From the NCBI GenBank assembly GCA_932222125.1, contig CAKNZJ010000022.1, positions 1 to 14,935 on the forward strand: a stretch of 14,935 nucleotides of DNA. Reading direction: 5' to 3'. The DNA is from an uncultured Clostridia bacterium. Lineage in GTDB: Bacteria > Bacillota > Clostridia > Oscillospirales > Oscillospiraceae. The position numbers and the translations under genes were made by a program. Positions 1 through 6,413 of the stretch are shown here, piece after piece. Position 1 is the stretch's first letter, and every line of letters begins with the position of its first letter. The notes below the pieces were generated by a model. The model was not told where the DNA came from. It saw only the letters and a program-made list of their open reading frames with translations, and ran no database searches.

Positions 1-153
1 CCAGCACTTTCATCATCTTGTCGGCGGCGGTGGCGGTCGTGCCTTGCTTGAAGTAGCCGGAAACCACAAGGACGGTGTTCCCTCTGCGTACTTCTATCAC
101 GCAATCCGGGCGGCGGGCGGTAGTGGCGGTCCTTCTGTTGGGGGGTCGGTCAA
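1..153 (-). pseudogene. TnpW-like small mobile-element protein, frameshifted and cut by window edge
   Basis: A Shine-Dalgarno AAGGAGG (164-170) lies 10 nt before a TTG (151-153) that overlaps the stop of the upstream fragment. That frame gives only 18 residues (LTDPPTEGPPLPPPARIA) and stops at 97-99. From position 106 to the window edge another frame gives DCVIEVRRGNTVLVVSGYF..., then TAADKMMKVL. From memory, this resembles small proteins annotated TnpW in Tn4451-type and other conjugative transposons of Clostridia, which have a proline-rich start followed by this strand-rich part. A net one-base loss in the GC-rich stretch at about 106-120 would join the halves. So I read it as a decayed or mis-sequenced tnpW-like gene, truncated here by the window. 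TnpW function is unknown to me. The family call rests on short similarity only. Confidence 0.45.
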
Positions 154-473
154 AGGCTCTCGCCCTCCTTGCAGGAATAATCGGGGATTCCTTTCTTTCC
201 TGTGCCTTTCCTGTCATGTCTTGCCCACATACGGACAGCGGCGGTATGGTTGGCGTACACTTTCCCGTAGGCGGCTATGTACTCGCCCATTTCCTCAATG
301 AACCGTTCCAGCCTGTTCGGGTATTCCTCTTTCAGCTCCGCATACTTGGATTCAGCGAGGAAAATATTTTTATATCTGCCAAACAGGGCGGCAGCGCGTT
401 ATGCTGTTGCCCCGTGATTATCCACCAGAGAAGCCGGGTGGAATTGCCAATGGTGGCGCAAAACGGCGTTCAT
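150..473 (-). pseudogene. Remnant of a mobile-element hypothetical gene, interrupted by an in-frame stop
   Basis: An open frame of 82 codons (398 down to 150) encodes a protein-like C-terminus: ALFGRYKNIFLAESKYAELK, then a Glu-rich helix, NHTAAVRMWARHDRKG, and an end PDYSCKEGESL. It has no ATG, GTG or TTG start near its head. An in-frame TAA at 399-401 cuts it from 24 further residues beginning at ATG 471-473 (MNAVLRHHWQFHPASLVDNH). The stop overlaps the likely TTG start of the next fragment, which is typical of tightly packed cargo genes in conjugative transposons. I do not recognise a named family. Either the gene lost its 5' part or the stop is a nonsense mutation. The boundary with AT-rich DNA at about 485 suggests an old recombination junction. 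Confidence 0.4.
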
Positions 474-504
474 TTTTACCATTGACTTCTGAAAATCATT
501 CTTA

Positions 505-1323
505 TTATTTCATCAATCCCTTTTTCTTAGCGTAATCACAAATAAAGGAAACAAATGCCAATATCAACAGTATAAAGATAGACATCATATCCCATACATC
601 AAAAACAGGTTCTTCTATCATTTTTGATAGTATTCCATTGACAATAATCATCAATGGAATAGTTAATAAAAAAGTTGTTCCTAAAGCAACTAACCTCCTT
701 TCAATACGCTTAAACACTGCAACTATTATCCACAAGAATACGATTGAAGCCACCGCTATCATTGCACCAACTGAAAATACTTCTTTCGTTTTTAATAAAC
801 TACCCAAAAAGAACAAATAAGGAATGATAAAAACACTTAATGATATTAAACTTACGATAATCCCTCTTTTCCCCAAAATAATACTTGGAAAAGATATTAC
901 CCATGCGAATACAATAGAGCTGACCGGAATTAATGACCATGTTAAATTGCCAGATATTGCAATGTTGCAAATAAGACATACCATAATCCCTATCAATAGT
1001 GTTGCTGAAAAAAGCATTGAAATAATAACATTTCTTGTCATGTTATTTTCGTCTTTCCTTTTTAAAGAAATCAAATTTTCATCTGCCTTTTTTTCATAAC
1101 TTTCCATGTCAATTTCCTCCCCACTTAACAACTCGTTTACTGTGATTCCCAGTATTTTGCAAAGTTCTAACATTATAGATGAATCGGGCATACTTTTTCC
1201 TGTTTCCCATTTGGATACTGCCCTATCTGTAATGTTTAGTTTTTCTGCCAACTGTGCTTGAGTTAATTTTTTCTCTTTACGACATTTGGCAATAAATTTT
1301 CCAATCTCTGTCTGGTTCATCAT
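505..1323 (-). CDS. XRE-family helix-turn-helix regulator with six-helix membrane domain
   Basis: The protein has 272 residues. Residues about 5-60 form a classic XRE helix-turn-helix (IGKFIAKCRKEKKLTQAQLA, DRAVSKWETGKSMPD). A charged linker follows, and then about six hydrophobic segments, for example RNVIISMLFSATLLIGIMVC and DMMSIFILLILAFVSFICDY. The protein is therefore probably anchored in the membrane with its DNA-binding head in the cytoplasm. Such fusions are common in Firmicutes, where they are thought to sense membrane or peptide stress, but the signal here cannot be read. AAAGGAG (1329-1335) lies 5 nt before the first ATG and 8 nt before a second ATG at 1318-1320, so either may be used. 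A longer frame to 1347 has no better start. The gene is much more AT-rich than its neighbours, which suggests horizontal acquisition with the element debris beside it. Confidence 0.85.
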   Translation of the reverse strand: MMNQTEIGKFIAKCRKEKKLTQAQLAEKLNITDRAVSKWETGKSMPDSSIMLELCKILGITVNELLSGEEIDMESYEKKADENLISLKRKDENNMTRNVIISMLFSATLLIGIMVCLICNIAISGNLTWSLIPVSSIVFAWVISFPSIILGKRGIIVSLISLSVFIIPYLFFLGSLLKTKEVFSVGAMIAVASIVFLWIIVAVFKRIERRLVALGTTFLLTIPLMIIVNGILSKMIEEPVFDVWDMMSIFILLILAFVSFICDYAKKKGLMK

Positions 1324-1374
1324 TTTTTCTCCTTTCGCCTTGAACAATACACCTGGCTATATGTTTTTTACACG

Positions 1375-1411
1375 AATCAACGGTTGGATTGGGGAGATTC
1401 AACCGTTGGTT
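1375..1411. promoter_or_regulatory. Inverted repeat upstream of the XRE regulator, possible operator
   Basis: CAACGGTTG (1378-1386) and CAACCGTTG (1400-1408) form perfect 9-bp arms around a 13-nt centre, with a G-T and two further pairs outside. The repeat lies about 55 nt upstream of the start codon, between the gene and candidate promoter sequence (minus-strand TTTACA and TACAGA boxes near 1435-1460). XRE regulators often bind such dyads in their own promoter. Autoregulation is inferred from position only. Confidence 0.4.
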
Positions 1412-1789
1412 GGGAAGTATTTTTGTCGCTTTCTGTATCATTTTAGCACATGGTTGTAAATTTTTCTATCTTGCGCTTTTTGTCATAATAAAGACATGAA
1501 ATAGTGAGAGGGATTCCGTAGTAGTCAGCATTGGTGGTAATGTGTATAACTGGCTGTCTATCTCTTGTTTTCGGTTGCTTGCTTCTTTACCGTACATGAG
1601 CATTGATTTTGATTTTCTATGTGGTGGTATGCGATAAATAGAATCCCTGCCACACAGTCTTCATATTCCGCAACAAAAAAGTTCTAGCTTCAAGGGCGTT
1701 GCCATAAGAAAACATGGAAAAACCCAGTAAAATCAATGTTTTTTAAGGGCAGCGGAAAATGGGACGGCGGAAATAAGTGAACAACAGCA
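1412..1789. other. Gene-free AT-rich stretch with interlocked inverted repeats
   Basis: Between the XRE gene and rlmD (1324-2026) I find no convincing gene. This part is AT-rich. AGGGATTC (1509-1516) matches GAATCCCT (1641-1648), and CATTGATTTT (1601-1610) matches AAAATCAATG (1729-1738), so the two pairs are interlocked rather than nested. No ribosome binding site plus start codon leads into a plausible protein on either strand. It may be decayed element DNA or an unrecognised RNA. Confidence 0.35.
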
Positions 1790-1830
1790 CAGAAAGCGGG
1801 CGATGTCGGCAAGACATCGCCCGCTTTCTG
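1790..1830 (-). terminator. Perfect 18-bp hairpin downstream of rlmD
   Basis: CAGAAAGCGGGCGATGTC (1790-1807) pairs perfectly with 1813-1830 around the loop GGCAA. A second, weaker hairpin (CGCAGATTT 1846-1854 with AAGTCTGCG 1860-1868) lies just before it on the minus strand. Both lie downstream of the rlmD stop. The U tract after the stem is poor (TGCTGTTGTTC), so termination is likely but not certain. It may instead be an element-end structure. Confidence 0.5.
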
Positions 1831-2026
1831 CGTCCCGGCCAGCGCCGCAGATTTTGAAAAAGTCTGCGCGTTCCACTGTCCTTGCTCTATTCAGTTTTTG
1901 TGTTCCCACACTCCATACCAATCACGACCGAAACCGTGATATAGTCCTCAATGCGCTTATTGCGGCGTTTGTTGCCTTCGGCGTCGAACACCACATGACG
2001 GGCAAAGTGTTGGAAACACAGGATTT

Positions 2027-3376
2027 CTACGAGTTTCCTCTTTGTAGCAACACAATAGTCTCCACATGGGCGGTTCTGGGGAACAGATCCACCGCTTCGG
2101 CCCGCTGCGCTTGATAGCCCAGGGCGGAGAATCGCTTCACGTCCCTGGCCAAGGTGGCAGGATCGCAGGAGACATAGACCACGCGGTCTGGGCCCATTCC
2201 GGCAATGGCATCCACCACCTCCGGGGCCAGTCCTTTTCTGGGCGGGTCTACCACCACAACCTGTGGACGGACGCCTTCCTGCCTGAATTGAGCGGATAAC
2301 CGGGCGGCGTCGCCGCATTGGAAATGAGTCTTTTGGGACAGACCGTTACGCCGCGCGTTTTCCATGGCGTCGGCAACCGCCTGTGGGATCATCTCCACAC
2401 CCACTACCTGTCCAGCCTGTTCCGCCAGACATAGGCTGATGGAACCGATGCCGCAGTACAGGTCTACCACCAATTCTTTCCCTGTCAGTGCTGCAAAGTC
2501 CAATACTCGGCGGTAAAGCACCTCGCATTGGGGTTGGTTCACCTGGAAAAAGGAGGGGAGGGACAACCGAAAGACCTTGCCCAGCAAGGCCTCTTCCAGC
2601 CAATTCTGTCCCCACAAGGTGCGAAATTTCCGGCCCAAGATCACGTTGGTCTTGGCTCTGTTCACCGACAGCACCACGCCAACCAGTCCAGGGACAGCCT
2701 CCCGCAACATCTCCGTCAGTTCTCGCTCGTGGGGGAGGGAGCGGCCGTTTGCCACCACGCAGCAAAGGGTTTCACCTGCCTGATTGGTGCGGAGAAACAG
2801 ATGACGCACCAATCCCTGTCCGCTCCGCTTATCATAGGCGGGGACTTGGTATTGCGCCATCCAGCTTCTGAGAGCGGTCTGGCAGGCGCAGTCTGACTCT
2901 GGTTGCAGCAGGCAGTCGTGAATATCCACCACCCGGTGTGTGCGCCTGGCATAGTATCCAATGGCGTTCTGCCCCACCGGGAGCTGCACCTTATTGCGGT
3001 AGCGGCTGGTGTCTGTCGCCCCATGGATGACCTCCACCGAAAGAGGGGTACCACCGATGCGCGCCAAGGCATCCTGTACCCGGAGCCGCTTGGCTTTCAG
3101 TTCTTCCTGGTAGCTCATGTGCCGGAACTGACAGCCTCCGCACTGTCCATAATAGATGCAATCTGGCTCCCGCCGGGCAGGGGAGGGCTGTAGAATGGCG
3201 CTTGTCCGGCCCAAGGCTGCATTGTGACCGATATACTCGATCAACACCTCCGCAACCTCTCCCCGGACGCTATCCCGTACAAAGACAGCCATGCCGTCGA
3301 TACGGGCGATTCCCGCGCCATCACTGGAATAGCCTGTGATTTGGGCGGGATAGATTTGGCCTTCTCGTAGTGCCAT
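2027..3376 (-). CDS. rlmD: 23S rRNA (uracil-5-)-methyltransferase, RlmD/TrmA family
   Basis: This S-adenosylmethionine enzyme makes 5-methyluridine in 23S rRNA. The protein has 449 residues, normal for the family. An N-terminal TRAM domain covers about 1-60. Iron-sulfur cysteines are C73, C79, C82 (CGGC) and C155. The SAM motif is DLYCGIG (305-311), followed by DPPRKG (377-382), the nucleophile C404 in SCDPATLARD, and the general base E439 in HVET. The start is the ATG at 3374-3376, with AGGAGGG 7 nt upstream; a longer frame would run through the promoter. Which uracil is modified (U1939 type or a related site) cannot be read from sequence, because Firmicutes carry several paralogues. The last residues (IVLLQRGNS) border element-like DNA, so the 3' end may have been rewritten by an insertion. 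The gene is divergent from the CBS-domain gene. Confidence 0.93.
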   Translation of the reverse strand: MALREGQIYPAQITGYSSDGAGIARIDGMAVFVRDSVRGEVAEVLIEYIGHNAALGRTSAILQPSPARREPDCIYYGQCGGCQFRHMSYQEELKAKRLRVQDALARIGGTPLSVEVIHGATDTSRYRNKVQLPVGQNAIGYYARRTHRVVDIHDCLLQPESDCACQTALRSWMAQYQVPAYDKRSGQGLVRHLFLRTNQAGETLCCVVANGRSLPHERELTEMLREAVPGLVGVVLSVNRAKTNVILGRKFRTLWGQNWLEEALLGKVFRLSLPSFFQVNQPQCEVLYRRVLDFAALTGKELVVDLYCGIGSISLCLAEQAGQVVGVEMIPQAVADAMENARRNGLSQKTHFQCGDAARLSAQFRQEGVRPQVVVVDPPRKGLAPEVVDAIAGMGPDRVVYVSCDPATLARDVKRFSALGYQAQRAEAVDLFPRTAHVETIVLLQRGNS

Positions 3377-3410
3377 GGAATAGCCCTCCTCTGCAAATGA
3401 TTTCGACGTT

Positions 3411-3439
3411 ATTGTACTGAATGGGAAAGGGAAAAGCAA
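3411..3439 (-). promoter_or_regulatory. Probable promoter of rlmD
   Basis: On the minus strand TTGCTT (3434-3439) and TACAAT (3411-3416) are separated by exactly 17 nt, 35 nt before the chosen start codon. This is a vegetative sigma-A type pair with a moderate -35 box. Confidence 0.5.
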
Positions 3440-3469
3440 CTGGGGAAGAGAAAAATATTTAACATTTTC

Positions 3470-3502
3470 TTGACAGATTTTTTAATTTAAACTTGCTATG
3501 AT
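3470..3502 (+). promoter_or_regulatory. Extended -10 promoter of the CBS-domain gene
   Basis: TATGAT (3497-3502) is preceded by TGC, giving an extended -10 box in an AT-rich tract. A perfect TTGACA lies at 3470-3475, but the spacer of 21 nt is too long for a normal pair. The extended -10 element is therefore the main evidence. Confidence 0.5.
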
Positions 3503-3509
3503 ATAGGCA

Positions 3510-3643
3510 ATAGACATGCTATGTGGCGTATCACCATGCCGAGTTCTTACAGATCATTTCCACAAATGTGGACGGGATGACCAAAATAGCAATGGTGTAA
3601 CGGGCAGGCCGGCTGTGGCTTGCGGATACAAGGAGGCGGTCAA
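3510..3643 (+). promoter_or_regulatory. Structured 5' leader of the CBS-domain gene
   Basis: This is a leader of about 130 nt without an ORF. It holds a small hairpin (TCCACA-AA-TGTGGA near 3560) and another just before the ribosome binding site (GCAGGCC 3604-3610 with GGCTTGC 3617-3623). It also holds GATGACCAAAATAGCA (3576-3591) and CAGGCCGGCT (3605-3614), which nearly copy the start of the gene's own terminator (4083-4098 and 4101-4110). I recognise no named riboswitch. Confidence 0.35.
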
Positions 3644-4087
3644 ATGAATGTAGTATCTTTGTTGACACCAAAGATGCAGGTGGCCTACTTATACGATGAC
3701 TGTACCGTGCGGCAGGGGATAGAGGGTTTACGCAACCACGGCTTTACTGCTGTACCGGTGCTGTCCAGGGAAGGCCGGTATGTGGGTACGGTGAGTGAGG
3801 GGGATTTTTTGTGGCACATGCTGGATCGGCAGGACAATAGCCTGCGGACACGGGAGAAGTTGCCTTTGAGGGAGGTACTCCGGACAGACTTTAACCCGGC
3901 AGTCAGCGTCCGGGTGTCCATGGGAGAGCTATTGGAGCGGGCTATGGAACAGAGCTTTGTTCCGGTGGTAGATGACCGGGGCGCTTTTATGGGCATTGTT
4001 ACTCGGCAGACAATCCTTCGGCGGCTGACAGAACCAACCGCAGAGGTGGAGCTGGAAGCGGAGGAATATGCCAAGTCCGCCAGATGA
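3644..4087 (+). CDS. Stand-alone two-CBS-domain protein
   Basis: The 147 residues contain little beyond a CBS pair. The first domain (about 1-62) contains VRQGIEGLRNHGFTAVPVLS and YVGTVSEGDFLW. The second (about 78-136) contains MGELLERAMEQSFVPVVDDR and MGIVTRQTILRRL. Paired CBS domains bind adenine nucleotides or related ligands and usually regulate a partner protein. Here no enzyme or transporter domain is attached and the partner is not evident. There is no signal peptide or membrane segment, so it should be cytoplasmic. ATG 3644-3646 has AAGGAGG (3630-3636) 7 nt upstream; an in-frame TTG at 3620 would place that site inside the gene. It is a single-gene unit with its own promoter and terminator. 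An energy-sensing role is inference from the family only. Confidence 0.88.
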   Translation: MNVVSLLTPKMQVAYLYDDCTVRQGIEGLRNHGFTAVPVLSREGRYVGTVSEGDFLWHMLDRQDNSLRTREKLPLREVLRTDFNPAVSVRVSMGELLERAMEQSFVPVVDDRGAFMGIVTRQTILRRLTEPTAEVELEAEEYAKSAR

Positions 4088-4144
4088 CAAAAATAGCAGA
4101 CAGGCCGGCTCTCAAATGGGGGCCGGCCTGTCTGCTATTTTTGT
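4087..4144. terminator. Bidirectional terminator shared by the CBS gene and queH
   Basis: Arms 4087-4109 and 4122-4144 are perfectly complementary over 23 bp, with a 12-nt loop. The GC core AGACAGGCCGGC is flanked by A and T runs on both sides, so it can terminate transcription in either direction. The CBS stop codon ends at its first base and the queH stop (4135-4137) lies inside its right arm. Confidence 0.9.
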
Positions 4145-4713
4145 GCGGCTTGCTGTTTGTGGAGTTTATGCAGCTCCTTTTTGCGCCGGTTGGAGAAGCG
4201 GTCTTCCTCACTATAGATGCAGCCGCAATATTTTTGCATATATAGCCCTAGCTCTCTAGCCTGCTCATGCCCTTCCTGGTAGCCGGGACGGAAGTCATAG
4301 GGGACAAATGTCACCGCATATTTTTCCCCCATTTTAGCGCCGATGGTACAGATAAGGTCCCGATCCTGGTAGGGGGAGACCAGCAGGGTGGACGAAAAGT
4401 AGGTGAAGCCGTGCTGGGCAGCGTATTGGGCGGTACGCTCCATGCGGCAGGTGTAGCAGTAGCCGCACCGGTTATCGCTGTTGGCTGCCACGGCTGCGGT
4501 AAATTGGCGCAGGCCATAGAAATCCTCTTCCCGTACTTCCAGGCCGGTATCCTGTGCATATTGCCGCAGGGTGTCCCGGCGGGCCTTATATTCTTGATAG
4601 GGATGGATGTTTGGGTTGTACCAAAAGCCCACAAAGTCCACTCCATCTTGCTGAAGCTGCTGAATGCAGGACAGGGAGCAGGGTGCGCAACAGATATGAA
4701 GCAGTGTACTCAT
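4135..4713 (-). CDS. queH: Epoxyqueuosine reductase QueH (DUF208 family)
   Basis: QueH performs the last step of queuosine synthesis, reducing epoxyqueuosine to queuosine in the tRNA wobble position, and replaces the unrelated QueG. The 192 residues are typical. Diagnostic motifs are HICCAPC (6-12), YNPNIHPYQEY (32-42), CGYCYTC (C83, C86, C89) and YCGCIYSEEDR (C163, C165). The cysteine pairs are those expected to hold the iron-sulfur cluster and redox site. The enzyme is soluble, with a basic C-terminal tail. ATG 4711-4713 has GAGGAGG about 8 nt upstream. A transporter gene ends 41 nt upstream on the same strand, so the two are probably one transcript. No other queuosine gene is in the window. 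The gene's last codons form part of the shared terminator. Confidence 0.93.
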   Translation of the reverse strand: MSTLLHICCAPCSLSCIQQLQQDGVDFVGFWYNPNIHPYQEYKARRDTLRQYAQDTGLEVREEDFYGLRQFTAAVAANSDNRCGYCYTCRMERTAQYAAQHGFTYFSSTLLVSPYQDRDLICTIGAKMGEKYAVTFVPYDFRPGYQEGHEQARELGLYMQKYCGCIYSEEDRFSNRRKKELHKLHKQQAAQK

Positions 4714-4754
4714 AAAAATACCTCCTCAGGGAAAAATAGGAAGGGAGCGGCCCG

Positions 4755-5645
4755 CTATTTTACGGTGTGCTTCCGTAAAAACTTAAATTGTGTCTCAGAG
4801 CAGAGCACGGCTAGAAAGATCAGGGCAAAGCCAAGATACATCAAGGGGGAGGGGCTTTCACCAGAAAAGGCGACGGAGAAGGCGACGCCAAAGGGGGCCT
4901 CCAGGGAAAGCAGGACCGCTGCCGCTCCCGGGTCGGTGTATTTCTGGCCCACGTTTTGGAACAGCAGGGCCAGGGTGGTGGCGGCAATTGCCAGATAGAG
5001 CAGGGTCCACCAAGCCTGGGGGGATAAACCCTCTAGGGGAAGGCCGTGGGTGAAGCACAGGGTGCTGATCCAACAGCACAGGGCGGTGGTGGCAAACTGG
5101 ATGACAGTGAGCAGAAAGATGTCCCGCCCTTTGGAGGCCTTGGATACCGCAATGATGTGGCAGGCATATAAAAAGCCGCTGCACAGGGTGAGCAAATCTC
5201 CAAAGGTGAGGGAAAATCCGCCGTCCCAGGACACCAGTCCCACTCCTCCAATGCACAGCAGGGCAGCCAGTATGTTGAACCGATTGGGGGACTGCCGATC
5301 CACCATCCAGTATAGGAAGGGAACAATGACGCAGTAGACAGCTGTGAAAAAGGCGTTTTTGCCCGGCGTGGTGCCCATGAGACCGAAGTTCTGCACCGTG
5401 TAAGCGGAAAAAAGCAGCAGGCCAATGACGGCGCCCCATCCCCAGTCGGATAGGCGGATGTATTTCCAGCGCCGCCAAAACACCAGAGACAGTACTGCCG
5501 CCGCCAGGGTAAAGCGAAAGGACAGCAAAAACAATAGGTCAACGTCTTCCAGCGTGTCCTTCATGATAAAGAAGGTGGAACCCCAGATCAGGGTAGCGAT
5601 GATGATGAGAGGCTTGGACAGCCTTTTCAAATGGACTTCGTTCAT
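4755..5645 (-). CDS. EamA-domain transporter of the DMT superfamily
   Basis: The 296-residue membrane protein has about ten hydrophobic segments in two EamA repeats. The first opens with ATLIWGSTFFIMKDTL (near 20-35), the usual EamA start, and contains QNFGLMGTTPGKNAFFTAVY. The second repeat contains LLFQNVGQKYTDPGAAAVL and LEAPFGVAFSVAF, another family hallmark. DMT transporters move small metabolites, often amino acids, nucleosides or drugs, usually by export. The substrate cannot be read here. Start choice: ATG 5643-5645 has GGGAG 9 nt upstream, whereas the longer frame (GTG at 5669) would place that site inside the gene. queH follows 41 nt later on the same strand, suggesting an operon. 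A divergent promoter region of about 80 nt separates it from the glycosylase gene. Confidence 0.88.
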   Translation of the reverse strand: MNEVHLKRLSKPLIIIATLIWGSTFFIMKDTLEDVDLLFLLSFRFTLAAAVLSLVFWRRWKYIRLSDWGWGAVIGLLLFSAYTVQNFGLMGTTPGKNAFFTAVYCVIVPFLYWMVDRQSPNRFNILAALLCIGGVGLVSWDGGFSLTFGDLLTLCSGFLYACHIIAVSKASKGRDIFLLTVIQFATTALCCWISTLCFTHGLPLEGLSPQAWWTLLYLAIAATTLALLFQNVGQKYTDPGAAAVLLSLEAPFGVAFSVAFSGESPSPLMYLGFALIFLAVLCSETQFKFLRKHTVK

Positions 5646-5662
5646 GGGTGTCAACTCCCGGC

Positions 5663-5691
5663 TTGTCACGGTCTTTCTATGGGTGTATGAT
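5663..5691 (+). promoter_or_regulatory. Promoter of the 3-methyladenine glycosylase gene
   Basis: TTGTCA (5663-5668) and TATGAT (5686-5691) are separated by 17 nt. The ribosome binding site GGGAGG follows at 5711-5716. This is a good vegetative-type promoter. Confidence 0.6.
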
Positions 5692-5724
5692 GGACAAAAT
5701 GAAAATGGAAGGGAGGTGCCCGCT

Positions 5725-6336
5725 ATGCTGCCCCAGTCCTTTTTTCAACAAGACACATTAACCGTGGCCCGGGAGCTGTTGGGCAAATATCTGATCCGCC
5801 GGTATGACGGCTTGACTCTAGCAGGACGGATTACCGAGACAGAGGCATATATTGGCCGAAAGGACCGGGCCTGCCATGCTTACAACTACCGGCGTACTGC
5901 CCGCACAGAAACGCTGTTCGGTTCGGCGGGGACAGTCTATGTCTACCTGATCTATGGGCTCCACTGCTGCCTCAACCTGGTCACTGAGGAGGAAGGGGAA
6001 CCGGCAGCGGTGCTTATTCGGGGGCTTGTCCCCCGCTACAACCAGGCTATCATAGCAGAAAATCGCTTTCATTGCAAGATGGAGGATATGACCGCTTATC
6101 AGAGAAAAAATTTTCTTAACGGGCCGGGAAAGTTGTGCGCCGGGTTGAACATTGACCGCCGGCTGAATGGTCTGCCCTATGGGTCAGATCAGCTGGCGGT
6201 ATGGCCCAGCTTAGAACAGGCGGGTCTGCCCGCCTGGGAGGATGATGGTGAGCCGCTGAATATCCACATAGGGACTCGCATCGGTGTGGAATACGCCGGG
6301 GAGGATGCCAAACTGCCTTGGCGCTTTTATCTATGA
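5725..6336 (+). CDS. DNA-3-methyladenine glycosylase (AAG/MPG family)
   Basis: This base-excision repair enzyme removes alkylated and deaminated purines. The 203 residues match the bacterial family size. Visible motifs are VARELLGKYLIRR near the N-terminus, then ITETEAYIG, where E40 matches the catalytic glutamate and Y42 the base-stacking tyrosine of human AAG. CHAYN follows, with H51 equivalent to the active-site histidine, and then GTVYVYLIYGLHCCLNLV (69-86), the strand that carries the intercalating region. NGPGKLCAGLNID is the conserved late motif. ATG 5725 has GGGAGG 8 nt upstream; the frame stays open far upstream but this is only a shadow of the transporter gene. The protein is cytoplasmic. 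The gene stands alone with its own promoter and converges on spoIIP. Confidence 0.93.
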   Translation: MLPQSFFQQDTLTVARELLGKYLIRRYDGLTLAGRITETEAYIGRKDRACHAYNYRRTARTETLFGSAGTVYVYLIYGLHCCLNLVTEEEGEPAAVLIRGLVPRYNQAIIAENRFHCKMEDMTAYQRKNFLNGPGKLCAGLNIDRRLNGLPYGSDQLAVWPSLEQAGLPAWEDDGEPLNIHIGTRIGVEYAGEDAKLPWRFYL

Positions 6337-6368
6337 GGGATTTGTCGGACTGTTTGAAGTGCGGACAA

Positions 6369-6400
6369 AGCGGGAAGGAGGCGTCGGCCTCCCTCCCGCT
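6369..6400. terminator. Hairpin between the convergent glycosylase gene and spoIIP
   Basis: AGCGGGAAGGAGGC (6369-6382) pairs with GCCTCCCTCCCGCT (6387-6400), 13 of 14 Watson-Crick pairs with a 4-nt loop. It lies between two converging stop codons. There is no strong T run on either side, so its efficiency is uncertain. Confidence 0.6.
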
Positions 6401-6413
6401 GAACCGGGGGTAT

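Noticed and set aside
1480..1790. Group II intron or riboswitch in the gene-free left stretch
   Set aside because: I see no GUGYG-type intron start, no reverse transcriptase remnant, no domain V hairpin and no known aptamer motif.
1887..2318. Minus-strand open frame overlapping the rlmD 3' end and running past its stop
   Set aside because: Most of it is an out-of-frame shadow of rlmD. The 46-codon tail beyond the stop (ending ECGNTKTE) looks somewhat protein-like but has no ribosome binding site or family match, so I only treat it as possible element debris.
3470..3475. Perfect TTGACA as the -35 box for the CBS gene
   Set aside because: The spacer to TATGAT is 21 nt, outside the normal 16-18 range. 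The extended -10 box explains the promoter better.
4267..4998. Plus-strand 243-codon frame across queH and the transporter gene
   Set aside because: It is an antisense shadow of two well-supported genes with complete catalytic or family motifs on the minus strand.
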